From assembly GCA_937976095.1 (NCBI GenBank), contig CALJSV010000074.1, positions 1 through 64,000 on the forward strand: a stretch of DNA of 64,000 bases, given 5' to 3'. Positions 1 to 7,373 of this stretch are shown here, in pieces. Every line of letters begins with the position of its first letter. Positions within the stretch are counted from its first letter, which is position 1. The stretch is from an uncultured Clostridia bacterium. Lineage in GTDB: Bacteria; Bacillota; Clostridia; Lutisporales; Lutisporaceae. A program made the translations under genes and the position numbers. The notes under the pieces were generated by a model. The model was not told the DNA's origin and made no database searches. It worked only from the letters and a program-made list of their open reading frames with translations.

Positions 1-581
1 TGAGATCTCAGCGCCATGATTTTATGAATCACCTTCAGGTAGTATACAGCCTTATTGAAATGGATGAGTATAAGGATGCTAAGGACTATATAGAAAAGGT
101 GTTTCAAGACATCCAGAAGGTGAACAGGATTCTTAAGACCAGCAATCCTGCTGTTAATGCACTGCTGCAGGCAAAAATCATAAATGCAGAAAAGCAAGGC
201 GTAGTTGTAAATGTTAGTATAACTACACAGCTTGCAAGTATGATTATCCCTGCCTGGGAGTTCTGTAGAGTCCTGGGGAATCTTATAGATAATGCAATAT
301 TTGAGCTAAACAATGCTACTGATGAAAAACGTTTATGGATAGAGCTCTCAGAGGACTTAAAGGCATATAGATTTAAGGTTGGAAACAATGGGCCGGCTAT
401 ACCCCAGGAAATCAAATGCAAGATCTTCAGCAGTGGATTTACTACAAAGGGCGAAAAAGGTGAAGGTATGGGTCTGGCTATAGTAAAGGAAACCTTAGAA
501 GCATATAAGGGTGATATATCGGTAATTAGCAGCGAGGCTGCTACAGTTTTTGAAGGCTTTTTGCCAAAAGCGACACAATAA
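1..581 (+). CDS. sensor histidine kinase, Spo0B/CitA type, 3' part only
   Basis: The gene is cut by the left edge; the frame is open from base 3. The visible part begins with the phosphoacceptor box RHDFMNHLQ (the H of RHD is the likely phosphorylated residue), which is the form found in Spo0B/CitA/AgrC-like kinases. A GHKL ATPase domain follows, with the N-box NLIDNAIFEL, a G1-like GNNGPAIP and the G2 segment GEGMGLAIVKE. The sensor and membrane part lies outside the window. It would autophosphorylate and pass phosphate to a response regulator. The nearest candidate partner is the LytTR regulator at 2515, three genes downstream on the same strand; kinases of this type often pair with LytTR regulators, but the pairing is inferred. 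Family call is firm; signal and targets are unknown. Confidence 0.85.
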   Translation, partial: RSQRHDFMNHLQVVYSLIEMDEYKDAKDYIEKVFQDIQKVNRILKTSNPAVNALLQAKIINAEKQGVVVNVSITTQLASMIIPAWEFCRVLGNLIDNAIFELNNATDEKRLWIELSEDLKAYRFKVGNNGPAIPQEIKCKIFSSGFTTKGEKGEGMGLAIVKETLEAYKGDISVISSEAATVFEGFLPKATQ

Positions 582-728
582 AATGCATAAAAAATGACAT
601 CTAAAGCAGTGATATGTATATTATAACCCTTTAATATTTTGTTTAACTGAACCAGGTAGTATTATAAAGCTATAGATAACCAAAAAGGTTGTGGATTTTC
701 TGACTTACAGCCCGAAGGAGGTGAGCTT

Positions 729-1247
729 ATGAATATATTGAGCTTAATTAATTATTTTAGTTTCCTTAGTAATCTGAGCTGGATTGCTGCGATTTGTTTT
801 CTTTTAGGCTTCATATTAGTGGTAGTGGAGATGCATTTGCCAGGCTTTGGCTTAGCGGGAGTCGGCGGCGGAGTGCTGCTGTTGCTTGGGATAATATTCA
901 CTGCCAAAAGCTTTATGGAAGCTTTGATTCTAATAATAATAATATTAGCTATACTGACAATGGCGCTGATAATGGTGCTTCAATCAGCTTCTAGAGGAAG
1001 ACTATCCAAGCACTTGATACTGCATGAGTCCCTAAATAAAGAAAATGGTTATATCGGTATGGAGGATCTGGAGTATCTTGTTGGTAAGGAAGGAACTGCC
1101 GTAACGGTTTTAAGACCTGCAGGAACTGCTGATTTTGATGGCGTAAGGCTGGATGTAGTAACTGATGGAGAGTTCCTTGAAAAGGGCGAAGGTGTACAGA
1201 TAGTAATGGTTCAGGGACGACGTATAGTAGTAAAGGCAATTAAGTAA
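729..1247 (+). CDS. NfeD-family membrane protein, short form
   Basis: A 172-residue protein with hydrophobic segments at about 15-35, 40-58 and 62-82, followed by a soluble C-terminal domain (about 115-172) of the NfeD OB-fold type (GKEGTAVTVLRPAGTADFDG, then GEFLEKGEGVQIVMVQG). The ClpP-like protease domain of long NfeD proteins is absent, so this is the short NfeD1b form, as in B. subtilis YqeZ-like pairs. It stands 21 bases upstream of floA with a strong GGAGGTG ribosome site, the usual gene pair. Known NfeD-flotillin pairs work together in membrane microdomain organisation, and the same role is inferred here. Confidence 0.88.
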   Translation: MNILSLINYFSFLSNLSWIAAICFLLGFILVVVEMHLPGFGLAGVGGGVLLLLGIIFTAKSFMEALILIIIILAILTMALIMVLQSASRGRLSKHLILHESLNKENGYIGMEDLEYLVGKEGTAVTVLRPAGTADFDGVRLDVVTDGEFLEKGEGVQIVMVQGRRIVVKAIK

Positions 1248-1268
1248 TATAGCTAAGGGGGATAATAT

Positions 1269-2258
1269 ATGGAAGGTATAGTAACTTTTGTAATTAGTAT
1301 AGGTTTGATTCTTGTAGCTGCAGTTTTGTTTTTTACCTTTGTTCCGGTTGGATTATGGATTTCGGCGTTGGCTGCAGGGGTAAAGATAAGCATTTTTAAT
1401 CTGGTGGGTATGAAGTTAAGAAGAGTAGTTCCCTTTAAAATTGTACTTCCCTTGATAAAGGCTATTAAGGCGGGAATTGGAGTAAATGTAAATCAGCTTG
1501 AAGCACATTATCTGGCTGGCGGCAATGTTGATAGAGTGGTAGATGCGCTTATTGCTGCTCAAAGAGCAGACATGGACTTGATCTTTGAGAGAGCAGCTGC
1601 TATAGACCCTGCAGGTAGAGATGTGCTCGAAGCAGTAAAGATGAGTGTAAATCCTAAGGTGGTTGAAACACCAAATGTATCAGCTGTATCTAAGGATGGA
1701 ATTGAGCTTTTGGTAAAGGCAAGAGTGACTGTAAGAGCAAATCTTGACAGGTTGATAGGTGGAGCGGGAGAAGCAACTATCCTTGCAAGAGTAGGCGAAG
1801 GCATAGTAACAACTGTCGGCAGCTCTGTTTCACATAAGGAAGTGTTGGAGAACCCTGATAGAATATCAAAGGTAGTCCTGAACAAGGGCCTTGACTCTGG
1901 AACAGCCTTTGAAATACTATCAATAGATATAGCAGACGTAGATGTAGGAAGAAATATTGGTGCACAACTGCAGACATTACAGGCGGAGGCAGATAAAAAT
2001 ATTGCTCAGGCAAAGGCTGAAGAGCGCAGAGCTATGGCTGTTGCAAAGGAGCAGGAAATGAGAGCTTCAGTTGTAGAGGCAGAGGCGGAGGTTCCGAGAG
2101 CAATGGCAGCTGCACTTCGTGAAGGAAAGCTTGGAGTCATGGATTACTATGACATGCAAAATGTAATGGCTGACACTAAGATGAGAGACTCAATATCTAA
2201 GGTCGGAGGCAATACAGGCTCAATGGATCAGAGCCATGATAATAAGCCTAACAAATAG
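1269..2258 (+). CDS. floA: flotillin-like protein FloA
   Basis: At 329 residues it has the normal FloA length. The N-terminus carries a hydrophobic hairpin (about 5-45). An SPFH/band-7-like region follows, with the motifs [15 protein letters not shown] and [15 protein letters not shown]. The C-terminal helix is rich in Glu-Ala ([19 protein letters not shown]), typical of the coiled flotillin region. FloA proteins scaffold membrane microdomains in Firmicutes and influence protein secretion, division and signalling. It follows nfeD directly and is followed by a small gene at 2276, so the three are probably co-transcribed. Full length and no odd residues seen. Confidence 0.93.
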   Translation: MEGIVTFVISIGLILVAAVLFFTFVPVGLWISALAAGVKISIFNLVGMKLRRVVPFKIVLPLIKAIKAGIGVNVNQLEAHYLAGGNVDRVVDALIAAQRADMDLIFERAAAIDPAGRDVLEAVKMSVNPKVVETPNVSAVSKDGIELLVKARVTVRANLDRLIGGAGEATILARVGEGIVTTVGSSVSHKEVLENPDRISKVVLNKGLDSGTAFEILSIDIADVDVGRNIGAQLQTLQAEADKNIAQAKAEERRAMAVAKEQEMRASVVEAEAEVPRAMAAALREGKLGVMDYYDMQNVMADTKMRDSISKVGGNTGSMDQSHDNKPNK

Positions 2259-2275
2259 TATGAAGGGTGATTAAA

Positions 2276-2527
2276 ATGCCTGCTAATAATATGAATAATA
2301 ATGTGCAGAAGAGTGTTTCCAAGAGAGCACAGCTAGAAAAAAATACTATTGTAGCTCCGGTAGGAATAGAAAACATTGAGCATATACCAGAAATGACAGC
2401 ACCTTTAGGAATCTGTAGGATAGGGTTGTTAGGAAAGCTTGACGGTGAGGGCTTAGTAAAGGCTGTAATAATGGCTGAAGTACTGGGAAAGCCGAGGGGT
2501 AAAAGAAGAGGACGGTGGGGAGCTTGA
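2276..2527 (+). CDS. small basic protein of unknown function downstream of floA
   Basis: An 83-residue protein that I do not recognise. ATG at 2276 is preferred over the in-frame GTG at 2267 because GAAGGG (2262-2267) is 8 bases upstream. The N-terminus is Asn-rich and polar. The middle contains APVGIENIEH and TAPLGICRIGLLGKL. The end is strongly basic (KPRGKRRGRWGA). No signal peptide or clear membrane segment is seen. Its last 13 bases overlap the GTG start of the LytTR regulator at 2515, suggesting translational coupling. Position and ribosome site support a real gene; the function is unknown. Confidence 0.6.
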   Translation: MPANNMNNNVQKSVSKRAQLEKNTIVAPVGIENIEHIPEMTAPLGICRIGLLGKLDGEGLVKAVIMAEVLGKPRGKRRGRWGA

Positions 2528-3267
2528 ATCTTAATGTTTTGATAGCAGATGATGATTTTGGAATGAGAATGGTGCTTAGGAAGGCACTTAAAAATATCGA
2601 AGGAGTTGATATACAGGGTGAAGCGGAGAACGGCGAAGCTGTTCTCCAGCTTTATGAGGAGATTGGGGCAGATGTAGTATTCTTAGACGTTGAAATGCCA
2701 GGGCTAACAGGAATAGAGTGTGCCAAAAGGATTATGGACATAAATCCAAGAACCTTTATTATATTTGTTACTGCGCATGAGGAGTATATGCAGGATGCTT
2801 TTGAGCTATATGCCTTTGATTATTTGATAAAGCCATTTAAGCTTGAGAGGATATACCAGACAGTGGAAAGGCTTAAAACCATAGGGGTTCAAAAGGACGA
2901 CCCTGTGATGCATAGAATAATTAAGCATGAAAAAGGTCTAGATAAGCTGTTGATAAAAAATAAGGAAGGCATGAGCTTCGTTGATATGCATGAAATTATG
3001 CTAATTCAAAGAGAAAACAGGAGCACTGTAATTTATACTGCAAATGAGAGCTACACAACATCAGAAGGACTGGGGGACTTGGAAGAGAGACTTAATGCTT
3101 CACAGTTTTTCAGATGCCATAAGTCCTATATAATCAACCTTGCCTATGTGGATAAAATATATCCTTATGGAAGATGGACCTACATCGTGAAGCTAAAAAA
3201 TACAGAGAAGGATGCGCTTATAACACATGATAAGTTTGTTGAGCTAGAGAAAATATTTACTGGTTAA
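2515..3267 (+). CDS. LytTR-family response regulator
   Basis: 250 residues from the GTG at 2515; a TTG at 2524 is an alternative start. Residues 5-120 form a receiver domain with the acidic pair DDD near the N-terminus, the phosphoacceptor D58 in VVFLDVEMPG, the T of VTAHEE, and K in YLIKPF. Residues about 145-245 are a LytTR DNA-binding domain (FFRCHKSYIINLAYV and KIYPYGRWTYIVKL). It would bind DNA when phosphorylated. It may pair with the truncated kinase at the left edge. It ends the operon, with a strong hairpin terminator 28 bases downstream. Confidence 0.92.
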   Translation: MGSLNLNVLIADDDFGMRMVLRKALKNIEGVDIQGEAENGEAVLQLYEEIGADVVFLDVEMPGLTGIECAKRIMDINPRTFIIFVTAHEEYMQDAFELYAFDYLIKPFKLERIYQTVERLKTIGVQKDDPVMHRIIKHEKGLDKLLIKNKEGMSFVDMHEIMLIQRENRSTVIYTANESYTTSEGLGDLEERLNASQFFRCHKSYIINLAYVDKIYPYGRWTYIVKLKNTEKDALITHDKFVELEKIFTG

Positions 3268-3294
3268 AGGGGACTTTTCTGCTTTTTATAAATA

Positions 3295-3354
3295 AAAAGC
3301 CATTATAAATATAGATAGCTTGTTGCTATTAGCTCTATATTTATAATGGCTTTT
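3295..3354 (+). terminator. long hairpin terminator after the LytTR regulator
   Basis: Arms 3295-3320 and 3331-3354 pair almost perfectly (about 21 bp, AAAAGCCATTATAAATATAG against its complement). An A-tract on the left and a T-tract on the right mean it could stop transcription in either direction. It separates the LytTR gene from the MFS gene. Confidence 0.85.
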
Positions 3355-3397
3355 CTGTTATAATTGGAATGTATTTTTTATTTTGGGGGTTAATAAA

Positions 3398-4666
3398 ATG
3401 AATGGGTTAATCAATTTCTTAAATGTAAGGTTTAAGGATTATATTGGTTTGCCACGGTCAATTTATATTCTTTTTATAACAAGAGTAGTAAATGCACTGG
3501 GTAATTTCGTATATCCTTTTCTTACAATGTTTCTAACTCAAAAGCTTGGTTTCAGCGCTACTGAGGCCAGCAACTACTTTACCTACAGCTTTGCCTTTAC
3601 AACAGTTGGCTCTTTGATAGGCGGAAAGCTTGCAGACCACCTTGGCAGAAGAAACCTTATGGTGCTGTTCCAGGGGATGGCAGCAATATGCTTTGGTATG
3701 TGCGCCTTCGTCAGTGAGCCAATATGGATACCAAGACTTCTTATAGTAGCGGGCTTCTTCGGAAGTGCAGCACAGCCTGCAAACTCCGCTATGGTTGCTG
3801 ACCTAACAAACAAGGCTAATAGAAAGTATGCCATGTCATTATTATATCTTGGCATCAATATAGGGTTTACTGTTGGTCCTACTCTTGCAGGGCTGCTTTA
3901 TAACCTCCATACTGAATGGATATTCTTAGGCAATGCTGCAGCCAATATAATTACAGTGCTGCTTTTATATTTCTTCATTAAAGAAACCATTCCTACAGAA
4001 GAAGATATTGAGATAAGTAAGAAGCTTAATGACGATGAGGGTGCAGAGTCGAAATGGCTTTTGGTTGCACTATTGAGAAGACCTGTATTGCTTTTATTTA
4101 TGGTTGCGAGATTTGTGTACTCCTTCGTATATGCATCCATAGGTTTTGCTATTCCTCTTCAAATAAGCAAAGCCTTTGGAACAGAGTTAGGACCTTCATA
4201 CTTTGGTTATGTTATGTCCTTTACAGGCTTTGTGGTAATAGCTTTTACGCTTCCATCCATTAGGCTTACATCGGGCAACAAGCCTGTGGTTAACGCAGCT
4301 CTTGCAGGAGCCTTCTACGCAGTTGGCTTCGGAATGATGGCTTTTGCAAGCGATTTATACTTGTATTTTATAGCTGGCTTCATTTTTACTGTTGGTGAAA
4401 TACTTGATGTAACAAACTCCGGCGTTTATCTGGCGAACCACTCTCCAATTAACCATAGGGCCAGGTTTAATTCAGTTATGCCGCTTTTGATGAGCTTGGG
4501 ACACACCCTTGGAATAGTGGCCTTCGGTAGAATAATTGATGCATATGGACTAAGTACCCTATGGTTTATATGCTTTTCCATGGCGGCTGTCGCAGCAGTA
4601 TATATGCTGTGGTTAAACATCTTTGAAATAAAATATGAAGCAAAAAAAACAGGTATGGCTGCTTAG
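3398..4666 (+). CDS. MFS transporter, drug-exporter-like
   Basis: 422 residues with about 12 predicted membrane helices. The loop between helices 2 and 3 reads GGKLADHLGRRNLMV, the classic MFS motif (G-x-L-a-D-x-x-G-R-R). Another conserved segment is GINIGFTVGPTLAGLL, similar to the motif-C region of exporters. The ATG at 3398 is chosen because GGGGGT lies 8 bases upstream; an upstream TTG at 3383 lacks a ribosome site. The gene stands alone between terminators and converges on the selenoprotein gene; its stop codon lies inside the loop of that gene's terminator. The substrate cannot be told. Confidence 0.87.
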   Translation: MNGLINFLNVRFKDYIGLPRSIYILFITRVVNALGNFVYPFLTMFLTQKLGFSATEASNYFTYSFAFTTVGSLIGGKLADHLGRRNLMVLFQGMAAICFGMCAFVSEPIWIPRLLIVAGFFGSAAQPANSAMVADLTNKANRKYAMSLLYLGINIGFTVGPTLAGLLYNLHTEWIFLGNAAANIITVLLLYFFIKETIPTEEDIEISKKLNDDEGAESKWLLVALLRRPVLLLFMVARFVYSFVYASIGFAIPLQISKAFGTELGPSYFGYVMSFTGFVVIAFTLPSIRLTSGNKPVVNAALAGAFYAVGFGMMAFASDLYLYFIAGFIFTVGEILDVTNSGVYLANHSPINHRARFNSVMPLLMSLGHTLGIVAFGRIIDAYGLSTLWFICFSMAAVAAVYMLWLNIFEIKYEAKKTGMAA

Positions 4667-4676
4667 CCATACCTGT
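4641..4676 (-). terminator. minus-strand terminator of the selenoprotein gene
   Basis: A perfect 12-bp stem (4649-4660 with 4665-4676, ACAGGTATGGCT) with a 4-base loop. Read on the minus strand it is followed by a run of T (the A-tract at 4642-4648). It overlaps the last codons and stop of the MFS gene. On the plus strand it lacks a good T-run. Confidence 0.82.
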
Positions 4677-4680
4677 TCTG

Positions 4681-4962
4681 TTAACATCTAGCTTTTACCC
4701 CATTAGGATATAGTACAAAGCCCTTTCTTAAAAAGCCCTTTTGATAATCGATGTCTATAGAAGTAAGCACACCTGCAAGCTCTTGCTCTATGGCAAACCT
4801 CATGCCGTGCGCCTCTATGAGTATATCAGGAGTATCCGGCCCACCCGGAGCCAGTGAAAATACAGGGCCGGCTCAGCCACCACCATGCACCCTTATCTTA
4901 AAATCACTAATGCCTGTTCTCTCCAGCTCAAGAAGAGCCTGTTCTGAAATATTAATCTTCAT
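4681..4962 (-). CDS. HesB/IscA-like selenoprotein (in-frame TGA read as Sec)
   Basis: A 93-residue A-type (HesB/IscA) domain protein interrupted by one TGA at 4873-4875 (codon 30). Before it the frame reads RVHGGG; after it AGPVFSLAPG, ending in an IDIDYQKGFLRKGFVLYPNG segment typical of the family. The TGA sits exactly where HesB/IscA proteins have their conserved Cys (GGC-SG), so UGA should encode selenocysteine. HesB-like selenoproteins are an established prokaryotic family. Support comes from a GGAGG site 7 bases upstream of ATG 4962, a SECIS-like hairpin directly after the TGA, a TTGCTT-17-TATTAT promoter and a dedicated terminator. A standard gene caller would split or miss it. The likely role is thiol/selenol chemistry related to Fe-S or persulfide handling (inferred). 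The selA/B/C/D genes are not in this window. Confidence 0.88.
4836..4875 (-). promoter_or_regulatory. candidate bacterial SECIS element after the UGA
   Basis: Immediately downstream of the TGA (minus strand) the arm at 4871-4865 (CCGGCCC) pairs with 4842-4836 (GGGCCGG), 7 bp. Inside, CACU/GGUG can form a small upper stem whose loop begins with GG, about 21-22 bases from the UGA. This fits the bacterial SECIS rule of a short hairpin with a G at the loop start, 16-37 bases from the UGA. The fold was read by eye, not computed. Confidence 0.7.
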
Positions 4963-4984
4963 ATAAAAACCTCCATTACACTAC

Positions 4985-4999
4985 TACCCTGTAGGGGTA
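4985..4999. promoter_or_regulatory. CsoR-family-type operator at the selenoprotein promoter
   Basis: TACCC-TGTAG-GGGTA, a 5-5-5 dyad in the context TACCCTGTAGGGGTAT. It matches the pattern of CsoR/CstR operators (TACCC-N5-GGGTA, as at B. subtilis copZA). It lies just downstream of the minus-strand -10 (5012-5007), over the likely transcription start, where a repressor would act. Which CsoR-family member binds (copper or persulfide type) cannot be told. Confidence 0.6.
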
Positions 5000-5006
5000 T
5001 ATATTA

Positions 5007-5035
5007 ATAATACTATATTTACACATTGCAAGCAA
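5007..5035 (-). promoter_or_regulatory. promoter of the HesB-like selenoprotein gene
   Basis: On the minus strand TTGCTT (5035-5030), a 17-base spacer and TATTAT (5012-5007). Its start point would fall in the CsoR-type dyad, about 38 bases upstream of the ATG. Confidence 0.6.
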
Positions 5036-5105
5036 TAAAAGTTAACAGATTAACAAACTGTTTATATGTCAAAAAAACAAAATATATGTCGTTTGTGTCA
5101 AAAAA

Positions 5106-5134
5106 TTGTCGCAATAGTTCGGAAAGTCTATTAT
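5106..5134 (+). promoter_or_regulatory. promoter of the gene at 5201
   Basis: TTGTCG (5106-5111), 17-base spacer, TATTAT (5129-5134), with TATAAT overlapping at 5132-5137. It is placed divergently from the selenoprotein promoter and 67 bases before the ATG. Confidence 0.55.
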
Positions 5135-5200
5135 AATATAGAATAGGTATTGTTTTCCAAGATTTTTGATATCTGAATAATAATGCTTAAGGGTGAAGGT

Positions 5201-6460
5201 ATGATAGAGAGTGTTGTTAGAAACCTAAAAACTAAAGAGATATTAAGCAATAGCGATTTAGCCGAGCTGCGTCAGTATATTAGTGAAAAGTACTCTGATT
5301 ACAGTCAGGAGCAGCATGCAATTGCTCTTGCTAGTGCAATAAAAACAGTTATTGACAACAACCTTGCCCAGTTTAATGAGGGATACAGAAAAACCATTAG
5401 AGAAGCAGTATTAAAAAAGACTACCTATAAAAGTGTTTTTTCTATAGATGCAGAGGAGCTTTTTACTTCCTGCCTTATCTTAAAGAAGGCTGATAATGAA
5501 TTTATTTTTTCTCTTACAAGCTGGTTAAATGATGTGCAGGATATTAAGGTCAGTACATATACGGTAGGTGACTTTATTGAAAAGACAATGTCTTTCAGTG
5601 AGGATATTATACAGTACAATCTTGAAGCAGTGATTTGCAAGATAAACGAAGCAGCAAATGCAATCTTAAATTATGAGGAAAAAACCAGGGGGAAATTCTA
5701 TGCTGCCTATAAGGACAAGATAATAGAAAATGCGCTGAAAATTATGAGAGAGCTTGGAATATACATTAAAGGAGCAATTGAACTACTCGGAGGAGTAAGG
5801 CTAAAAGGTATTAAGCTTAACTCAAGGCTGCTTATTTCGATATCGCTGAGCATTGCCTGCATAGTGTTGTTTTCGTTCTATAGCAGAGGTACAGCTGCAG
5901 CAAGCTCCCAAATGCTTCAGAATGAAGCCGCGTTCAAGGAAATGCTGAGCACAGATTATATGCTTAATCAATATCTTAATAGGGATAGTAATGTTACAGA
6001 ATACTTATATGATATAGAGGAAGAGCTGAATATTGAGTTGCGTTATAAGTCTGTTGATGCAGAACTGCTAAAAGTTTGGCTTGAGGGAAAGGATTCGATT
6101 CTTTCAGAATCGCCGTATTTTGAAGCTATTATAGACACCGCTAAAGAATTCGACATCGATCCGCTATTTATGTTTGCTATTACCGGACAAGAGCAATCCT
6201 TTGTTCCGAGAAGTAATAAATATGCAAAAAAAATTGCAAATAACCCATTTAATGTTTACGGTAGCTGGAGAGATTACAATACCGATATATTTGACTCAGC
6301 CGCAATAGCTGCAAGGACGATTATAAATCTTGGCAAAAAACGCCCTTTTTATAGAGATCCCATTGAATGGATAAACAGAAAATATGCTGAGGATAAAGAA
6401 TGGTGGGTAAAAGTCAGAATTATATTTAATTCACTGCAGAATGCTGCAAGACTAGATTAA
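5201..6460 (+). CDS. single-pass membrane protein with C-terminal lysozyme-like domain
   Basis: 419 residues from ATG 5201 (GGGTG 6 bases upstream; an earlier ATG at 5183 has a poor site). Residues 1-205 are soluble, charged and helix-rich with no recognised domain. A single membrane helix lies at about 210-227. Residues about 300-410 resemble the glucosaminidase/lysozyme-like fold, with a probable catalytic Glu at 331 in AITGQEQSF and a downstream NPFNVYGSWRDY segment like NLFG in N-acetylglucosaminidases. This topology would put the first half in the cytoplasm and the hydrolase-like half outside. The cytoplasmic half is unusual for a cell-wall hydrolase. The gene is monocistronic with its own promoter and terminator. 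The overall role is not known. Confidence 0.7.
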   Translation: MIESVVRNLKTKEILSNSDLAELRQYISEKYSDYSQEQHAIALASAIKTVIDNNLAQFNEGYRKTIREAVLKKTTYKSVFSIDAEELFTSCLILKKADNEFIFSLTSWLNDVQDIKVSTYTVGDFIEKTMSFSEDIIQYNLEAVICKINEAANAILNYEEKTRGKFYAAYKDKIIENALKIMRELGIYIKGAIELLGGVRLKGIKLNSRLLISISLSIACIVLFSFYSRGTAAASSQMLQNEAAFKEMLSTDYMLNQYLNRDSNVTEYLYDIEEELNIELRYKSVDAELLKVWLEGKDSILSESPYFEAIIDTAKEFDIDPLFMFAITGQEQSFVPRSNKYAKKIANNPFNVYGSWRDYNTDIFDSAAIAARTIINLGKKRPFYRDPIEWINRKYAEDKEWWVKVRIIFNSLQNAARLD

Positions 6461-6463
6461 AAG

Positions 6464-6498
6464 TCCATTACTGTAATTTCAGTAAATGGATTTTTTTA
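6464..6498 (+). terminator. terminator after the lysozyme-like gene
   Basis: Stem TCCATTACTG (6464-6473) with CAGTAAATGGA (6480-6490, one bulge) followed by seven T. Confidence 0.8.
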
Positions 6499-6686
6499 TT
6501 ATATGAAAAAATCAACGAATTATGCTAAAATGCTTAAGAAAATGAATAAAATAAAAGGAATTTGTGTTTTTATGTAGAAGTATATAAATTGGTCTGCTGA
6601 TTTATTCTGTGAAAGCTTTACAGCTGGCGGATTTTGACGAACTTTACGACCAGATATGCGAACGAATGCATAGAGGGAGGTATCGC

Positions 6687-7373
6687 ATGATTGAATTAGT
6701 AAAGGTTAATAAAACATTTGATGACGGACATAAGGTTTTAAAAAATATTAATATTTTTATAGATAAGGGTGAATTTGTATTCCTTGTCGGACCAAGCGGT
6801 TCTGGCAAATCAACACTTATCAAGCTGCTTTTAAAGGAAGTAGAACCAACAAACGGCAAAATCGTAATCGACGGTAAAAACACAACAAAGCTTAAGAGAA
6901 ATGATATACCATATCTAAGGAGAAGCATGGGTGTAGTATTTCAGGACTTTAGGCTTTTACAAGATAAAACTGTGTATGAGAATGTCGCTTTTGCAATGGA
7001 AATTGTTGAGGCACAGCCGAGAGACATAAGAAAGCAAGTTCCCATAGCCTTAAGCATGGTGGGGTTGAGCAAAAAATCAAACCTATACCCCAAGCAGCTT
7101 TCAGGAGGAGAGCAACAAAGAGTATCTCTTGCAAGAGCCATGGTAAACGGACCATCAATACTTGTTGCTGATGAGCCAACCGGAAATCTTGATCCTGAGA
7201 TGTCTAGAGATATAGTAAAAATATTATATGAGTTTAACCAAAGAGGGACAACTGTACTTATGGCAACTCATGACAGAGACATAGTAAATGCAATGAAAAA
7301 AAGAGTAATTGCAATTGAAGATGGAGTCATGGTAAGGGATGAGAAAAGAGGTGGTTATTTCGATGAAGCTTAG
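6687..7373 (+). CDS. ftsE: cell-division ABC ATPase FtsE
   Basis: 228 residues, the normal FtsE length. The ATG at 6687 is fixed by GGGAGG 6 bases upstream; the frame stays open further upstream but has no better start. Walker A is GPSGSGKST, the signature is LSGGEQQR, and Walker B runs into ILVADEPTGNLDP, the FtsE form. FtsE with FtsX forms a membrane complex that switches on peptidoglycan hydrolases, in Firmicutes CwlO or PcsB. It overlaps ftsX by 11 bases, and a CwlO/PcsB-like gene follows, which matches that role. Confidence 0.96.
   Translation: MIELVKVNKTFDDGHKVLKNINIFIDKGEFVFLVGPSGSGKSTLIKLLLKEVEPTNGKIVIDGKNTTKLKRNDIPYLRRSMGVVFQDFRLLQDKTVYENVAFAMEIVEAQPRDIRKQVPIALSMVGLSKKSNLYPKQLSGGEQQRVSLARAMVNGPSILVADEPTGNLDPEMSRDIVKILYEFNQRGTTVLMATHDRDIVNAMKKRVIAIEDGVMVRDEKRGGYFDEA

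Noticed and set aside
4681-4962. Reading the minus-strand HesB-like frame as a pseudogene broken by a nonsense codon
   Set aside because: The only interruption is a TGA at the exact conserved-Cys position, followed by an intact family C-terminus, with promoter, ribosome site, terminator and SECIS-like hairpin all kept. A decayed gene would not be expected to keep these.
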